Below are positions 9,178 through 17,212 of a DNA stretch of 64,000 nt, one piece after another; positions within the stretch are counted from its first letter, which is position 1, and each line of letters begins with the position of its first letter. The notes beneath the pieces are model-generated. The model saw only the letters and a program-made list of their open reading frames with translations, did not search any database and was not told the origin of the DNA. The DNA is taken from assembly GCF_042887685.1 (NCBI RefSeq), contig NZ_JBHVOS010000020.1, positions 25,178 to 89,177 on the forward strand, in the 5' to 3' direction. The position numbers and the translations under genes are program-made. The stretch is from Oerskovia sp042887685 (GTDB taxonomy: Bacteria; Actinomycetota; Actinomycetes; Actinomycetales; Cellulomonadaceae).

Positions 9178-10695
9178 TCAGCCCCGGTCGGAGCCCGCTT
9201 GTCCCGCCGTCGCCGAGGTCGGCAGCGTGAACGACACGGCCGCGGCCGCCGCGGCGGCGTCGTCGAGCGTGCCCTTGGTCGCGCGGTGGCGGCCGATCAC
9301 GAAGGCCATGAGCACGCCGAGGAAGCTGAAGACCGCCATCATCCACGCGGCGGCCGCCAGTCCCCCCGCCAGTGCCTCGCTCTGCGCGGCGCCTGCGGCG
9401 GTCCGGTTGGCGATCACGTTGCCGTAGACGGTCGCGGCCAGCGCCGTCGCGACCGCCGCGCCGACGTACCGGGCCATGTTGGAGACCCCCGAGGCGCCGC
9501 CTACCTGGTTCTCGGGTACCGCGGCCGTCGCCGCAGCCGACGCGGGGCCGTTGGACAGTCCCATGCCGACCGCGATCGCGACGAGCGGCAGCAGGAACGC
9601 GGTGTACACCCAGGACTCGTTCACGAGGCCCACGACCACGAAGCCGACCGTGGTCAGGGCGAACCCGAGCCCGATCGTCTGCCGACCGCCGACCTTCGCC
9701 GCGAGCCGCGGCACGAGCGGGGCGATCACCACGAGCCCCACGGTCGCGGGGAGCGTCGCGAGCCCCGCCTGGAGCGGGCTGAAGCCCAGCGTGGCGGGGT
9801 CCTGGAAGTACAGGCTCAGGAGGTACATCAGACCGTTGATCGTGCCCGCCCCGATGAGGATCGCGACGGTCGAGCCGACGAGGACCCGGTTGCGCAGCAG
9901 GGCGAGGTCCACGAGCGGGACGGCGACCCGCCCTTCGACGACGACGAACGCGACGGCCGCCCCGACGGAGAGCGCGAAGCACCCCAGCGTCGCCACCGAG
10001 AACCAGCCCCAGTCGCCGCTCTTGGTCACGCCCAGGATGAGCGGCGTCAGCGTCAGCGCGATGAGCACGGTGCCCGCGTAGTCGATCGTCCTCGGTCGGT
10101 CCGGGTCCCTCGACTCGGCGACCGTCATCGCCGTCAGGACCATGCACAGGACCGCGATCCCCGCGTCGATCCAGAAGAGCCCCTGCCACCCCGTGACGTC
10201 GACGAGCACGCCGCCGACCAGCGGACCGGCCGCGGCCCCCACGGCAGCCGCAGCGCCCCACAGGGAGACGGCCCGGAGCTGGGCGTCGCCCGAGTTCGCG
10301 ACCGACAGGAGGCTCAGCCCGCACGCGAGGATGGTCGCCCCCGCCGCCCCCTGGATCACGCGACCGGCGATCACCATCCCCCCGGAACCGGCGAGCGCGA
10401 TCAGCACGCAGGACACGACGAACAGCAGCAGGCCGAGCTGGAAGACCCGCCGGCGCCCGAAGACGTCCCCCAACGAGCCCGAGGTGACGATGACCGCCGC
10501 CCCGACGAGCGAGTAGCCCGTCACGGCCCACTGCAGCGTGGTCACCGACGTCCCGGTGTCCTCGGAGATCGCCGGGAGCAGGATGCTGACCGCCGAGGTG
10601 TTCGCGTTCACCACCAACGTGGAGATGCACGTGGCGGCGAGCACCCCGCCCGCCTTGGCTCCGACCTGTCCATCGACCTGCGCAGCGTCGCTCAT
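9178..10695 (-). CDS. MFS transporter, 14-span DHA2 drug:H+ antiporter type
   Basis: The 505-residue protein has about 14 membrane spans and the DHA2 signatures VVNANTSAVSILLPAI (span 1), GSLGDVFGRRRVFQLG (motif A loop) and AGRVIQGAAGATILACGL (motif B). DHA2 members export drugs, dyes or metabolites using the proton gradient. ATG 10695 is preceded by GGGAAAGGG; the longer ORF upstream is not needed. The region downstream of the stop separates it from the permease gene. No TetR or MarR regulator gene adjoins it, so the substrate is open. A PIG-L deacetylase gene lies upstream on the same strand. Confidence 0.88.
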   Translation of the reverse strand: MSDAAQVDGQVGAKAGGVLAATCISTLVVNANTSAVSILLPAISEDTGTSVTTLQWAVTGYSLVGAAVIVTSGSLGDVFGRRRVFQLGLLLFVVSCVLIALAGSGGMVIAGRVIQGAAGATILACGLSLLSVANSGDAQLRAVSLWGAAAAVGAAAGPLVGGVLVDVTGWQGLFWIDAGIAVLCMVLTAMTVAESRDPDRPRTIDYAGTVLIALTLTPLILGVTKSGDWGWFSVATLGCFALSVGAAVAFVVVEGRVAVPLVDLALLRNRVLVGSTVAILIGAGTINGLMYLLSLYFQDPATLGFSPLQAGLATLPATVGLVVIAPLVPRLAAKVGGRQTIGLGFALTTVGFVVVGLVNESWVYTAFLLPLVAIAVGMGLSNGPASAAATAAVPENQVGGASGVSNMARYVGAAVATALAATVYGNVIANRTAAGAAQSEALAGGLAAAAWMMAVFSFLGVLMAFVIGRHRATKGTLDDAAAAAAAVSFTLPTSATAGQAGSDRG

Positions 10696-10821
10696 CGCAC
10701 TGCCCTTTCCCGTGACGGGCTCGGGGCGGGTACCCCTGACACACGGTAGGGCAGATGATCGCTGCGCTCCTGTCGAAACCGCACGCGGCCTGCCGGGGCG
10801 GTCCAGGGGCACCTCGCGGCG

Positions 10822-11580
10822 CTAGTCCTCCCAGCCCATCCTCAGCACCTCGAACGCCGTGGCGTGCTCGACGCCCATGCGGGCCCCACCCGCCCGGCTC
10901 ATGGTCGCGAGGAACTCGGCAGGGTCGAAGTGCTCCCACCCGAGGCCGGCGATGTAGGCGGCGTGGGCGCGCAGCGAGGCCACTCCCGCGTCGAACGTCC
11001 CGGTCACGTCGACGCCGTGGGCCGCGTCGGGGGAACCAGCGACCCAGACCTGCCGCACACCGCCCCACGGCTCCAGGCCCGCCTCGACCTGGTCGTGGAA
11101 GACCCAGCGGTTGCCCGCGTCGCGCACGGCGTCGACGACGGCCCGGCCCGTGGCGATGTGGTCGGCCTGGTTGAGCATCCCGCCCGGGAAGGTCTCGCGG
11201 TAGTTGCCCGTGATGACGACCTCGGGGCGGTGACGCCGGATCGCCGCCGCGATGGCAGACCGCAGAGGCAGCCCGTACTCGAGCACGCCGTCGGGCAGGC
11301 CGAGGAACTCGACCTCGTCCACGCCCACGATCGCGGCCGACGCGACCTGTTCTGCCTCGCGCACGCCGCGCGCCTCGTCGGGCGCGAGGCCGTCGATCCC
11401 GGCCTCGCCGCTCGTGACCATGGCGTAGACCACGGTCTTGCCCTGCCCGGTCCAGCGCGCGACGGCGGCGGCCGCGCCGAACTCCATGTCGTCCGGGTGG
11501 GCCACGACCGCGAGCGCCCGGGTCCAGTCCTCGGTCAACGGGGTCAGGGGTTCCTGAGGTGGGAGGTCCATGCCTTCCAC
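10822..11580 (-). CDS. PIG-L family zinc deacetylase
   Basis: This predicted 252-residue enzyme has the AHPDD motif (residues 28-32) that binds zinc and activates water, plus the downstream histidine in NQADHIATG. PIG-L enzymes remove acetyl groups from N-acetylglucosamine conjugates. In actinobacteria they include MshB and Mca of mycothiol metabolism, but the sequence outside the motifs does not assign it to either. Start choice: GTG 11580 has GGGGA four bases upstream; ATG 11571, three codons later, is possible but its GGAAGG is only one base away. Confidence 0.85.
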   Translation of the reverse strand: MEGMDLPPQEPLTPLTEDWTRALAVVAHPDDMEFGAAAAVARWTGQGKTVVYAMVTSGEAGIDGLAPDEARGVREAEQVASAAIVGVDEVEFLGLPDGVLEYGLPLRSAIAAAIRRHRPEVVITGNYRETFPGGMLNQADHIATGRAVVDAVRDAGNRWVFHDQVEAGLEPWGGVRQVWVAGSPDAAHGVDVTGTFDAGVASLRAHAAYIAGLGWEHFDPAEFLATMSRAGGARMGVEHATAFEVLRMGWED

Positions 11581-11622
11581 GGTATCCCCGGGCGCTCTGG
11601 CGTGGAGGGGTGGATGAAGGGG

Positions 11623-12066
11623 TCAGCGGATGGCCGCGACCGCCTCGACCTCGACGAGCTGGTCGTCGTAGCCGAGCGCGGCGACGCCGAGCAGCGTGCT
11701 CGGCGGGTCGTGCGGGGCGAGCGCGTCGCGCACGACCTCCCACGCGGCCACGAGGTCGTCCTGGGACGTCGAGGTGACGTACACGGTCGTCTTGACGAGG
11801 TCCGCGAAGGTAGCGTCCGCGTCCTCGAGCGAGACCCGCAGGTTCTCCATGGTCTGCACGGCCTGGGCCCGCACGTCCCCGACGCCCACGGTCGCACCGT
11901 CGGCGTCGAGCGGGCACGCGCCCGCGGCGTAGACGAGACGGGCGCCGGACGGTACGACGGTCGCGTAGGCGTACTCGGCGACGTCGGACAGGCGGGGGCT
12001 GCGCACGAGCCGGGCGACGGGGAACGACGGCTCGGTGGTCGACGGTGCGGCGGGGGAAGAAGGCAC
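11623..12066 (-). CDS. RidA/YjgF/UK114 family protein
   Basis: The predicted 147-residue protein matches the RidA fold: VYAAGACPLDADGATVGVGDVRAQAVQTMENL, then LVKTTVYVTS and VEVEAVAAI at the end. RidA proteins hydrolyse reactive enamine/imine intermediates such as 2-aminoacrylate; subfamily members differ in substrate. The classical substrate-binding arginine is not obvious here (the usual CxR near the end reads LLGVAALG), so this may be a divergent Rid subgroup. GTG 12066 was chosen because GAGGAG lies 5 nt upstream; the ORF runs further up without another good site. Confidence 0.83.
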   Translation of the reverse strand: MPSSPAAPSTTEPSFPVARLVRSPRLSDVAEYAYATVVPSGARLVYAAGACPLDADGATVGVGDVRAQAVQTMENLRVSLEDADATFADLVKTTVYVTSTSQDDLVAAWEVVRDALAPHDPPSTLLGVAALGYDDQLVEVEAVAAIR

Positions 12067-12165
12067 GGGTTCTCCTCGGGGTCGATGGGGTGTCCTTCGA
12101 TCCTCCGCCATCCGGGCGCAGGGATCCAGGCATTTCGGGCTCGCGCCGAGGGCGGGGGTGCGCGA

Positions 12166-12171
12166 TAGCGT
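12166..12171 (+). promoter_or_regulatory. TAGCGT -10 box for leaderless transcription of the hydrolase gene
   Basis: TAGCGT is followed by exactly 7 nt and then the ATG at 12179, with no Shine-Dalgarno sequence. In actinobacterial leaderless genes the first base of the start codon is the transcript 5' end, and a TANNNT box sits about 7 nt before it. Confidence 0.55.
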
Positions 12172-12178
12172 GGCTCTC

Positions 12179-13159
12179 ATGACGTCGGACGGCTCCCCGG
12201 TCTCGCACCGCACCACCGCACTCCTTCATGACGGGAGCACGATCCCCGTCGAGGTCACGGGGACGGGGCCTGCCGTCCTGCTCCCGGTCGACCCGGTCCC
12301 GGCAACGGGCGCGCAGGCCGACGAGCTCCGGACGTGGGGGGTCGATCCTGCGCTCGGCCGGACCCTCGTCGACGCCCTCTCCCCCACGTTCCGCGTGGTC
12401 GCGGCCGACTACGAGGGTCACCGCATGGCTCACCCGGCGCCGGGCTCGTTGACCCCGGAGAACGTCGCGGCAGACCTGCTCGCGATCGCCGACGCCACGG
12501 GCGCAGCGACCTTCGCGTACTACGGGTACTCGTGGCTCGCACTGAGCGGCCTCCAGCTCGCGCTGCGCACGGACCGTCTGACGGCCTTGGCCATGGGCGG
12601 CTTCCCGCCCCTCGACGGCCCGTACGCGGGCATGCTCGCGGTCACGCGCGCGACGCACGCCCTGACGACCGCCTCTCCCGCGGCGACTACCGCGCCCGCG
12701 GCCAGCCCGACGGCGCAGCGCGAGGCGAGCGACGCCGTCGGGCAGGAGGAGCGTGCGCGGGAGACGGACGTCGCACCCGGTGCAGGGGGCGACGCGGCGA
12801 CGGGCCCCGAGGACTTCGACTGGGAAGCGTTCGACATGACGCTCGGCGAGGACCAGACGCGCCAGTTCGTGACGCTGTACGAGGCGCTCGAGGGGTTCGA
12901 CGACCGAGCGGCGTCGGCCGGGGTGACCTGCCCGCGCCTCGCGTTCGCCGGGTCGGCCGACGAGATCGACTACGGGGAGAGGTGGGGCGGGGTGCACGTG
13001 AGCATCGGGGGCGCGCTCGCCGCGCACGCCGACGGGCTGCGCGCCGTGGGCTGGGACGTGCGCCTGCTCGACGGGCTCGACCACACCCGGGCCATGCAGC
13101 CGGGCGCCGTGCTGCCCGTGCTGGGCCCCTGGCTGGCCTCCGTGCTCACCGGGGAATGA
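12179..13159 (+). CDS. Alpha/beta hydrolase with a low-complexity insertion
   Basis: The 326-residue protein has an alpha/beta-hydrolase core: strand region RVVAADYEGHRMAHP, nucleophile elbow YYGYS118WLALSG, acid candidate in AFAGSADEIDYG and His302 in LDHTRAM. Residues about 162-217 form an alanine-, threonine- and proline-rich insertion followed by an acidic stretch (GPEDFDWEAFDM), placed where the lid normally lies. Reaction and substrate are unknown; the elbow G-Y-S-W lacks the usual final glycine. ATG 12179 fits a leaderless start (TAGCGT plus 7 nt). A strong bidirectional hairpin separates it from pflA. Confidence 0.72.
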   Translation: MTSDGSPVSHRTTALLHDGSTIPVEVTGTGPAVLLPVDPVPATGAQADELRTWGVDPALGRTLVDALSPTFRVVAADYEGHRMAHPAPGSLTPENVAADLLAIADATGAATFAYYGYSWLALSGLQLALRTDRLTALAMGGFPPLDGPYAGMLAVTRATHALTTASPAATTAPAASPTAQREASDAVGQEERARETDVAPGAGGDAATGPEDFDWEAFDMTLGEDQTRQFVTLYEALEGFDDRAASAGVTCPRLAFAGSADEIDYGERWGGVHVSIGGALAAHADGLRAVGWDVRLLDGLDHTRAMQPGAVLPVLGPWLASVLTGE

Positions 13160-13162
13160 GGA

Positions 13163-13194
13163 GCGGCCCCCGGATCACAGGATCCAGGGGCCGC
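13163..13194. terminator. Bidirectional terminator between the hydrolase gene and pflA
   Basis: GCGGCCCC (13163-13170) and GGATC pair with GATCC and GGGGCCGC (13187-13194) around ACAG, with one C/A mismatch. It lies 4 nt after the hydrolase stop and 28 nt after the pflA stop on the other strand, so it serves both convergent transcripts. Confidence 0.75.
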
Positions 13195-13222
13195 ACCTCG
13201 CTGCTCGGAGCCGGTCCGCAGG

Positions 13223-14233
13223 TCAGTAGACCGTGAGGCCCTTCGCCCGGAACTGGTCGCGCACGCGCTCGACCAGCTCGACGTCGGGCGCCGGGGTGTC
13301 GTTGAGCTCGTACTCGCGCCCGAGCGTCTCCCACTTGTCCCGGCCCATCTGGTGGAAGGGCAGGACCTCGACCCGGGTGACCGTGCCGGGCCGGATCTCG
13401 TTGAGCGAGGCCGCGTAGTCCGCGACGACGTCGACGTGCTCGGCCTGGTCGGTCAGGCCCGGGACCAGCACGTACCGGATCCAGACCTCGACGGGACGCT
13501 CGGCCGTGACGCCGCCGGGCAGGCCCGACTCGGCCAGGCGCCGACCGAACTTCAGGGTCGGGTCCAGGGCACGGCCCGTGACCTTCTCGTACGTCGCGGC
13601 GTCGCCGGACTTGACGTCGAGGAGCACCAGGTCGGTGTCCGCGAGCATCTCGTCGCTCAGGTTCGCCCCGAGGAAGCCCGAGGTGTCGAGCGTGGTGTGC
13701 ACGCCCATCTCCTTGGCGCCCCGCAGGATGCGCGCGGCGAACGCGGGCTGCATGAGCACCTCACCGCCCGAGAGGGTCAGACCGCCCTTGGTGGCGCGGA
13801 AGACCGGCAGGTACCGCTTGATGCGGGCCAGGAGCTCGTCGGCCGTGACCGGCTCCCCGTCCTTCATCTGCAGGGTGTCGGGGTTGTGGCAGTACAGGCA
13901 CCGCAGCGGGCACCCGTTGAGGAAGACGGTCAGGCGCGTGCCCGGCCCGTCCACCGCGGTCACGAGCTCCCAGGAGTGCACGGAGCCGAGCTCGCCCGAG
14001 CGCATCATCGCGAGCTTGTCGTGCCTGTCGAGGTCCTCGGCCGTCGAGAGGCCGGAGACCCCGGCCCCCGTCCGGCGGCGGGGGGCCTCCGGTGCGTCCA
14101 GGTCGCTGTCGTGACCCAGGCCGTCACCGGAGGTCCGCCACGGCAGCGGAGCCGAGGCGACCCCGTCGACCCCGTAGCGGGCGGCGGCACGCGCGGGCAC
14201 CTGGCCTGCTGCGGGCGTCGAGAGAGTCGTCAT
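13223..14233 (-). CDS. pflA: Pyruvate formate-lyase 1-activating enzyme, with N-terminal extension
   Basis: This radical SAM enzyme (336 residues) generates the glycyl radical on PflB under anaerobic conditions. The cluster motif CPLRCLYC (CX3CX2C) follows AVDGPGTRLTVFLNG, and GGEVLMQ and DLVLLDVKS match PflA. E. coli PflA has about 246 residues; here about 80 extra residues precede the conserved core, rich in Ala, Pro and Arg. An internal ATG at 14008 would give the short form but has no ribosome binding site, whereas ATG 14233 has GGCGGA 6 nt upstream. It lies 21 bp after the pflB stop, so the two genes are one operon. Confidence 0.93.
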   Translation of the reverse strand: MTTLSTPAAGQVPARAAARYGVDGVASAPLPWRTSGDGLGHDSDLDAPEAPRRRTGAGVSGLSTAEDLDRHDKLAMMRSGELGSVHSWELVTAVDGPGTRLTVFLNGCPLRCLYCHNPDTLQMKDGEPVTADELLARIKRYLPVFRATKGGLTLSGGEVLMQPAFAARILRGAKEMGVHTTLDTSGFLGANLSDEMLADTDLVLLDVKSGDAATYEKVTGRALDPTLKFGRRLAESGLPGGVTAERPVEVWIRYVLVPGLTDQAEHVDVVADYAASLNEIRPGTVTRVEVLPFHQMGRDKWETLGREYELNDTPAPDVELVERVRDQFRAKGLTVY

Positions 14234-14254
14234 GATGGTTCCGCCGTTCTGCGC

Positions 14255-16537
14255 TCAGAGAGCGCCGTGGAAGGTCCGCGAGAGGACGTCGAGCTGCTGC
14301 TCGCGGGTGAGCCGCACGAAGTTCACGGCGTACCCGGAGACACGGATCGTGAGCTGAGGGTAGTTCTCGGGGTGCTCCATGGCGTCCTCGAGAGTCTCCT
14401 TCACCAGCACGTTGACGTTCATGTGGTAGCCGTCGCCACCGACCGACGCGTCGAGCAGACCCGCGAGGTTCGCGACCTGCTCGTCCCGCGTGCGACCCAG
14501 GCCGCTCGGGACGACCGTGTTGGTCAGCGAGATGCCGTCCTGCGCCTCGTTGTACGGCAGCTTCGCGACCGACAGGGCCGAGGCGAGCATGCCGTGCGTG
14601 TCGCGCCCGTTCATCGGGTTGGCACCCGGCGAGAAGGGCTCGCCCGCGCGGCGACCGTCGGGCGTGTTGCCCGTGGCCTTGCCGTAGACGACGTTCGACG
14701 TGATGGTCAGGACGGACTGCGTCGGCAGGGCGTCGCGGTACATCTTGTGCGAACGGATCTTCGTCATGAACGACTCGACGAGCTCGACCGCGATCGCGTC
14801 GACGCGGTCGTCGTCGTTGCCGTAGGCCGGGTAGTCGCCCTCGGTCACGTAGTCGACCACGATGCCGCGCTCGTCGAACACGGGCGTGACCGTCGCGTAC
14901 TTGATGGCCGACAGGGAGTCGGCGGCGACCGCGAGACCCGCGATGCCGCAGGCCATGGTCCGCAGGACCTCCTTGTCGTGGAGGGCCATCTCGAGACGCT
15001 CGTAGGCGTACTTGTCGTGCGACCAGTGGATGCAGTTGAGCGCCTCGACGTAGGTCTCGGCGAGCCAGTCCATGGTCTTGTCGAAGCGGGCGCGGACGTC
15101 GTCGTAGTCGAGGGGCTGGCCCTGGGGCACGGGGGCGACGACCGGGGAGACCTGCTTGCCCGTGACCTCGTCCTTGCCGCCGTTGATGGCGTACAGGAGG
15201 GTCTTGGCGAGGTTCACGCGGGCACCGAAGAACTGCATCTGCTTGCCGACCGCCATGGGCGAGACGCAGCACGCGATCGCGGCGTCGTCACCCCAGGCCG
15301 GACGGATCTGCTCGTCCGACTCGTACTGGACGGCCGAGGTGTCGATCGAGACCTTGGCGCAGAAGTCCTTGAACCCCTGCGGCAGGCGCGGGCTCCAGAA
15401 GACCGTCATGTTGGGCTCGGGGGCCGGGCCCAGGTTGTACAGCGTCTGCAGGAAGCGGAACGAGTTCTTCGTGACGAGCGGACGACCGTCGTCGCCCATG
15501 CCGCCGATGGTCTCGGTGACCCACGTCGGGTCGCCCGAGAACAGGGAGTCGTACTCCGGGGTGCGCAGGAAGCGCACGATCCGCAGCTTGATCACGAAGT
15601 CGTCGATGATCTCCTGAGCCTGCTCCTCGGTGATGACACCGGCGGCGAGGTCGCGCTCGAGGTACACGTCGAGGAAGGTCGAGGTGCGGCCCAGCGACAT
15701 CGCGGCGCCGTTCTGCTCCTTGACCGCGGCGAGATAGCCGAAGTAGAGCCACTGGACGGCCTCGCGGGCGTTGGTGGCCGGGCCGGAGATGTCGTAGCCG
15801 TAGGAGGCGGCCATCTGCTTGAGCTCGCCCAGCGCACGGATCTGCTCCGCGTGCTCCTCGCGCTCGCGCACGATCTTCTCGCTGAACGGCTGGGTGTCGA
15901 GGTCCAGCTTGTCGAGCTTCTTGGCGGCGACGAGCTGGTCGACGCCGTAGAGCGCGACGCGACGGTAGTCACCGATGATGCGGCCGCGGCCGTAGGCGTC
16001 GGGCAGGCCCGTGATGATGTGCGAGCTGCGTGCTGCGCGGACGTTGGGCGGGTAGATGTCGAAGACGCCCTGGTTGTGGGTCTTGCGGTACTCGCTGAAG
16101 ACCTTCTTGAGCTCCTGGTCGACCGGGTAGCCGTAGGTCTCGAGCGCGCCCTCGACCATGCGCCATCCGCCGTTGGGCATGATCGCACGCTTGAGCGGGG
16201 CGTCGGTCTGGAGGCCGACGATGACCTCGGAGTCCTTGTCGATGTAACCGGGCGCGTGCGCCGTGATGCCGGCGGGCGTGTGCGGGTCGACGTCGTAGAT
16301 GCCCTTCTCGCGCTCGGCGGGGAACATCTCGGAGAGCTTGGCCCAGATGCCGGTCGTGCGCTCCGTGGGTCCGGCGAGGAAGGAGTCGTCACCCTCGTAC
16401 GGGGTGTAGTTGCGCTGGATGAAGTCGCGCACGTCGACCGTGTCCTGCCAGGGACCTGCGGTGAAGCCGGCCCATGCGGGGACGGTCGCGTCGTCCTGGC
16501 CGCCAGTGGTGCTGCGAGCCTCGGAAATGCTGGTCAT
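14255..16537 (-). CDS. pflB: Formate C-acetyltransferase (pyruvate formate-lyase)
   Basis: The 760-residue glycyl-radical enzyme converts pyruvate and CoA to acetyl-CoA and formate without oxygen; length equals the E. coli enzyme. The adjacent catalytic cysteines are Cys423-Cys424 in AIACCVSPMAVG, and the radical glycine is Gly735 in RVSGYAV near the C-terminus. ATG 16537 is chosen over ATG 16558 because GAGGAG lies 6 nt upstream. The activase gene pflA follows in the same operon. An unusually long and relatively AT-rich upstream region with Rex/CRP-like sites suggests oxygen- or redox-dependent expression. Confidence 0.96.
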   Translation of the reverse strand: MTSISEARSTTGGQDDATVPAWAGFTAGPWQDTVDVRDFIQRNYTPYEGDDSFLAGPTERTTGIWAKLSEMFPAEREKGIYDVDPHTPAGITAHAPGYIDKDSEVIVGLQTDAPLKRAIMPNGGWRMVEGALETYGYPVDQELKKVFSEYRKTHNQGVFDIYPPNVRAARSSHIITGLPDAYGRGRIIGDYRRVALYGVDQLVAAKKLDKLDLDTQPFSEKIVREREEHAEQIRALGELKQMAASYGYDISGPATNAREAVQWLYFGYLAAVKEQNGAAMSLGRTSTFLDVYLERDLAAGVITEEQAQEIIDDFVIKLRIVRFLRTPEYDSLFSGDPTWVTETIGGMGDDGRPLVTKNSFRFLQTLYNLGPAPEPNMTVFWSPRLPQGFKDFCAKVSIDTSAVQYESDEQIRPAWGDDAAIACCVSPMAVGKQMQFFGARVNLAKTLLYAINGGKDEVTGKQVSPVVAPVPQGQPLDYDDVRARFDKTMDWLAETYVEALNCIHWSHDKYAYERLEMALHDKEVLRTMACGIAGLAVAADSLSAIKYATVTPVFDERGIVVDYVTEGDYPAYGNDDDRVDAIAVELVESFMTKIRSHKMYRDALPTQSVLTITSNVVYGKATGNTPDGRRAGEPFSPGANPMNGRDTHGMLASALSVAKLPYNEAQDGISLTNTVVPSGLGRTRDEQVANLAGLLDASVGGDGYHMNVNVLVKETLEDAMEHPENYPQLTIRVSGYAVNFVRLTREQQLDVLSRTFHGAL

Positions 16538-16681
16538 ATCACTCTCCTCGACGTCCACGCCGCGCTGCCTGCGCGGCGGGGGTAAAGACCTTGGTCGACG
16601 CGGGAAATCCGTGCCGTCCTGCCGTTCTCCTTCGCCCTTTCAGGCTACGACCCGCAGAGGGTGTCGGCGTGGCAAAGACGC

Positions 16682-16697
16682 TGTCACCTGGCTCACA
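16682..16697. promoter_or_regulatory. Second CRP/Rex-like dyad upstream of pflB
   Basis: TGTCACCTGGCTCACA fits TGTGA-N6-TCACA with one mismatch in the left half. It is centred about 150 bp before the pflB start codon, and about 54 bp before the start point suggested by the TAGCCT box at 16642-16647, where an activator of the CRP/FNR type could act. It is weaker than the site at 16794. Confidence 0.35.
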
Positions 16698-16793
16698 GGC
16701 CGCGGTACCGAAACACGGTCCGACGTCTCGAGAATGGCGGAATTCCAACCCTTCTACGACTTTCAACATGCATCTAAGCGACTTCATTCCACC

Positions 16794-16811
16794 TTGTGAC
16801 GGTCTTCACAT
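16794..16811. promoter_or_regulatory. Rex/CRP-type operator upstream of pflB
   Basis: TTGTGACGGTCTTCACAT contains a perfect TGTGA-N6-TCACA dyad and differs from the published Rex consensus TTGTGAANNNNTTCACAA at two positions. Rex senses NADH/NAD+ and represses fermentation genes such as pflB in Gram-positive bacteria; CRP-family regulators (GlxR in actinobacteria) use the same core. Which protein binds cannot be told from the site. Confidence 0.6.
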
Positions 16812-17212
16812 GACCTTTTCGTGGGAGTCTTTAGACCCCTTCTTCGGGACCAAGGTCCCTTGCGGGACGACCGGCGATCCGCATCTCTCCCCGTTCCACC
16901 GAAAAGCCTCACCCTACGGGCGACGGCGCACCCGTGCACCTACGGCGCGGTCCGCGCGGTGGCGAGCCCGCCGGGCACGCCAGATGCCGCCCGTCACGGC
17001 CCGGGACCGGGTCCGGGGCCGCGACGAGCGGCATCTCCAGGCGAGCTGTCCGACACGCCTCGACCCCTCTATGCACGGGGCGACCACCTCACCGCTCGCC
17101 CCGAGCGCCCAACGCCGCGCTCCGCCGTCGGGCGCCACGAGAACGGGGTGCGGCGGCCGCCCGACGCGCTCCCTGCGTGCGAAGCGCGCACCAGGCGTGT
17201 GAGACTGCCTCG

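Larger units (their letters stand above)
16538..17212. other. Long intergenic region between pflB and the YbdK gene
   Basis: This 675-bp region has no credible gene. Its middle (about 16680-16880) is clearly less GC-rich than the surroundings and holds two dyad sites (16682-16697 and 16794-16811), a 14-bp palindrome GGGACCAAGGTCCC (16846-16859) and, on the minus strand, a possible TAGCCT -10 box (16642-16647) that would give pflB a leader of about 100 nt. The right half (16880-17200) is GC-rich with no obvious signals. Confidence 0.6.
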
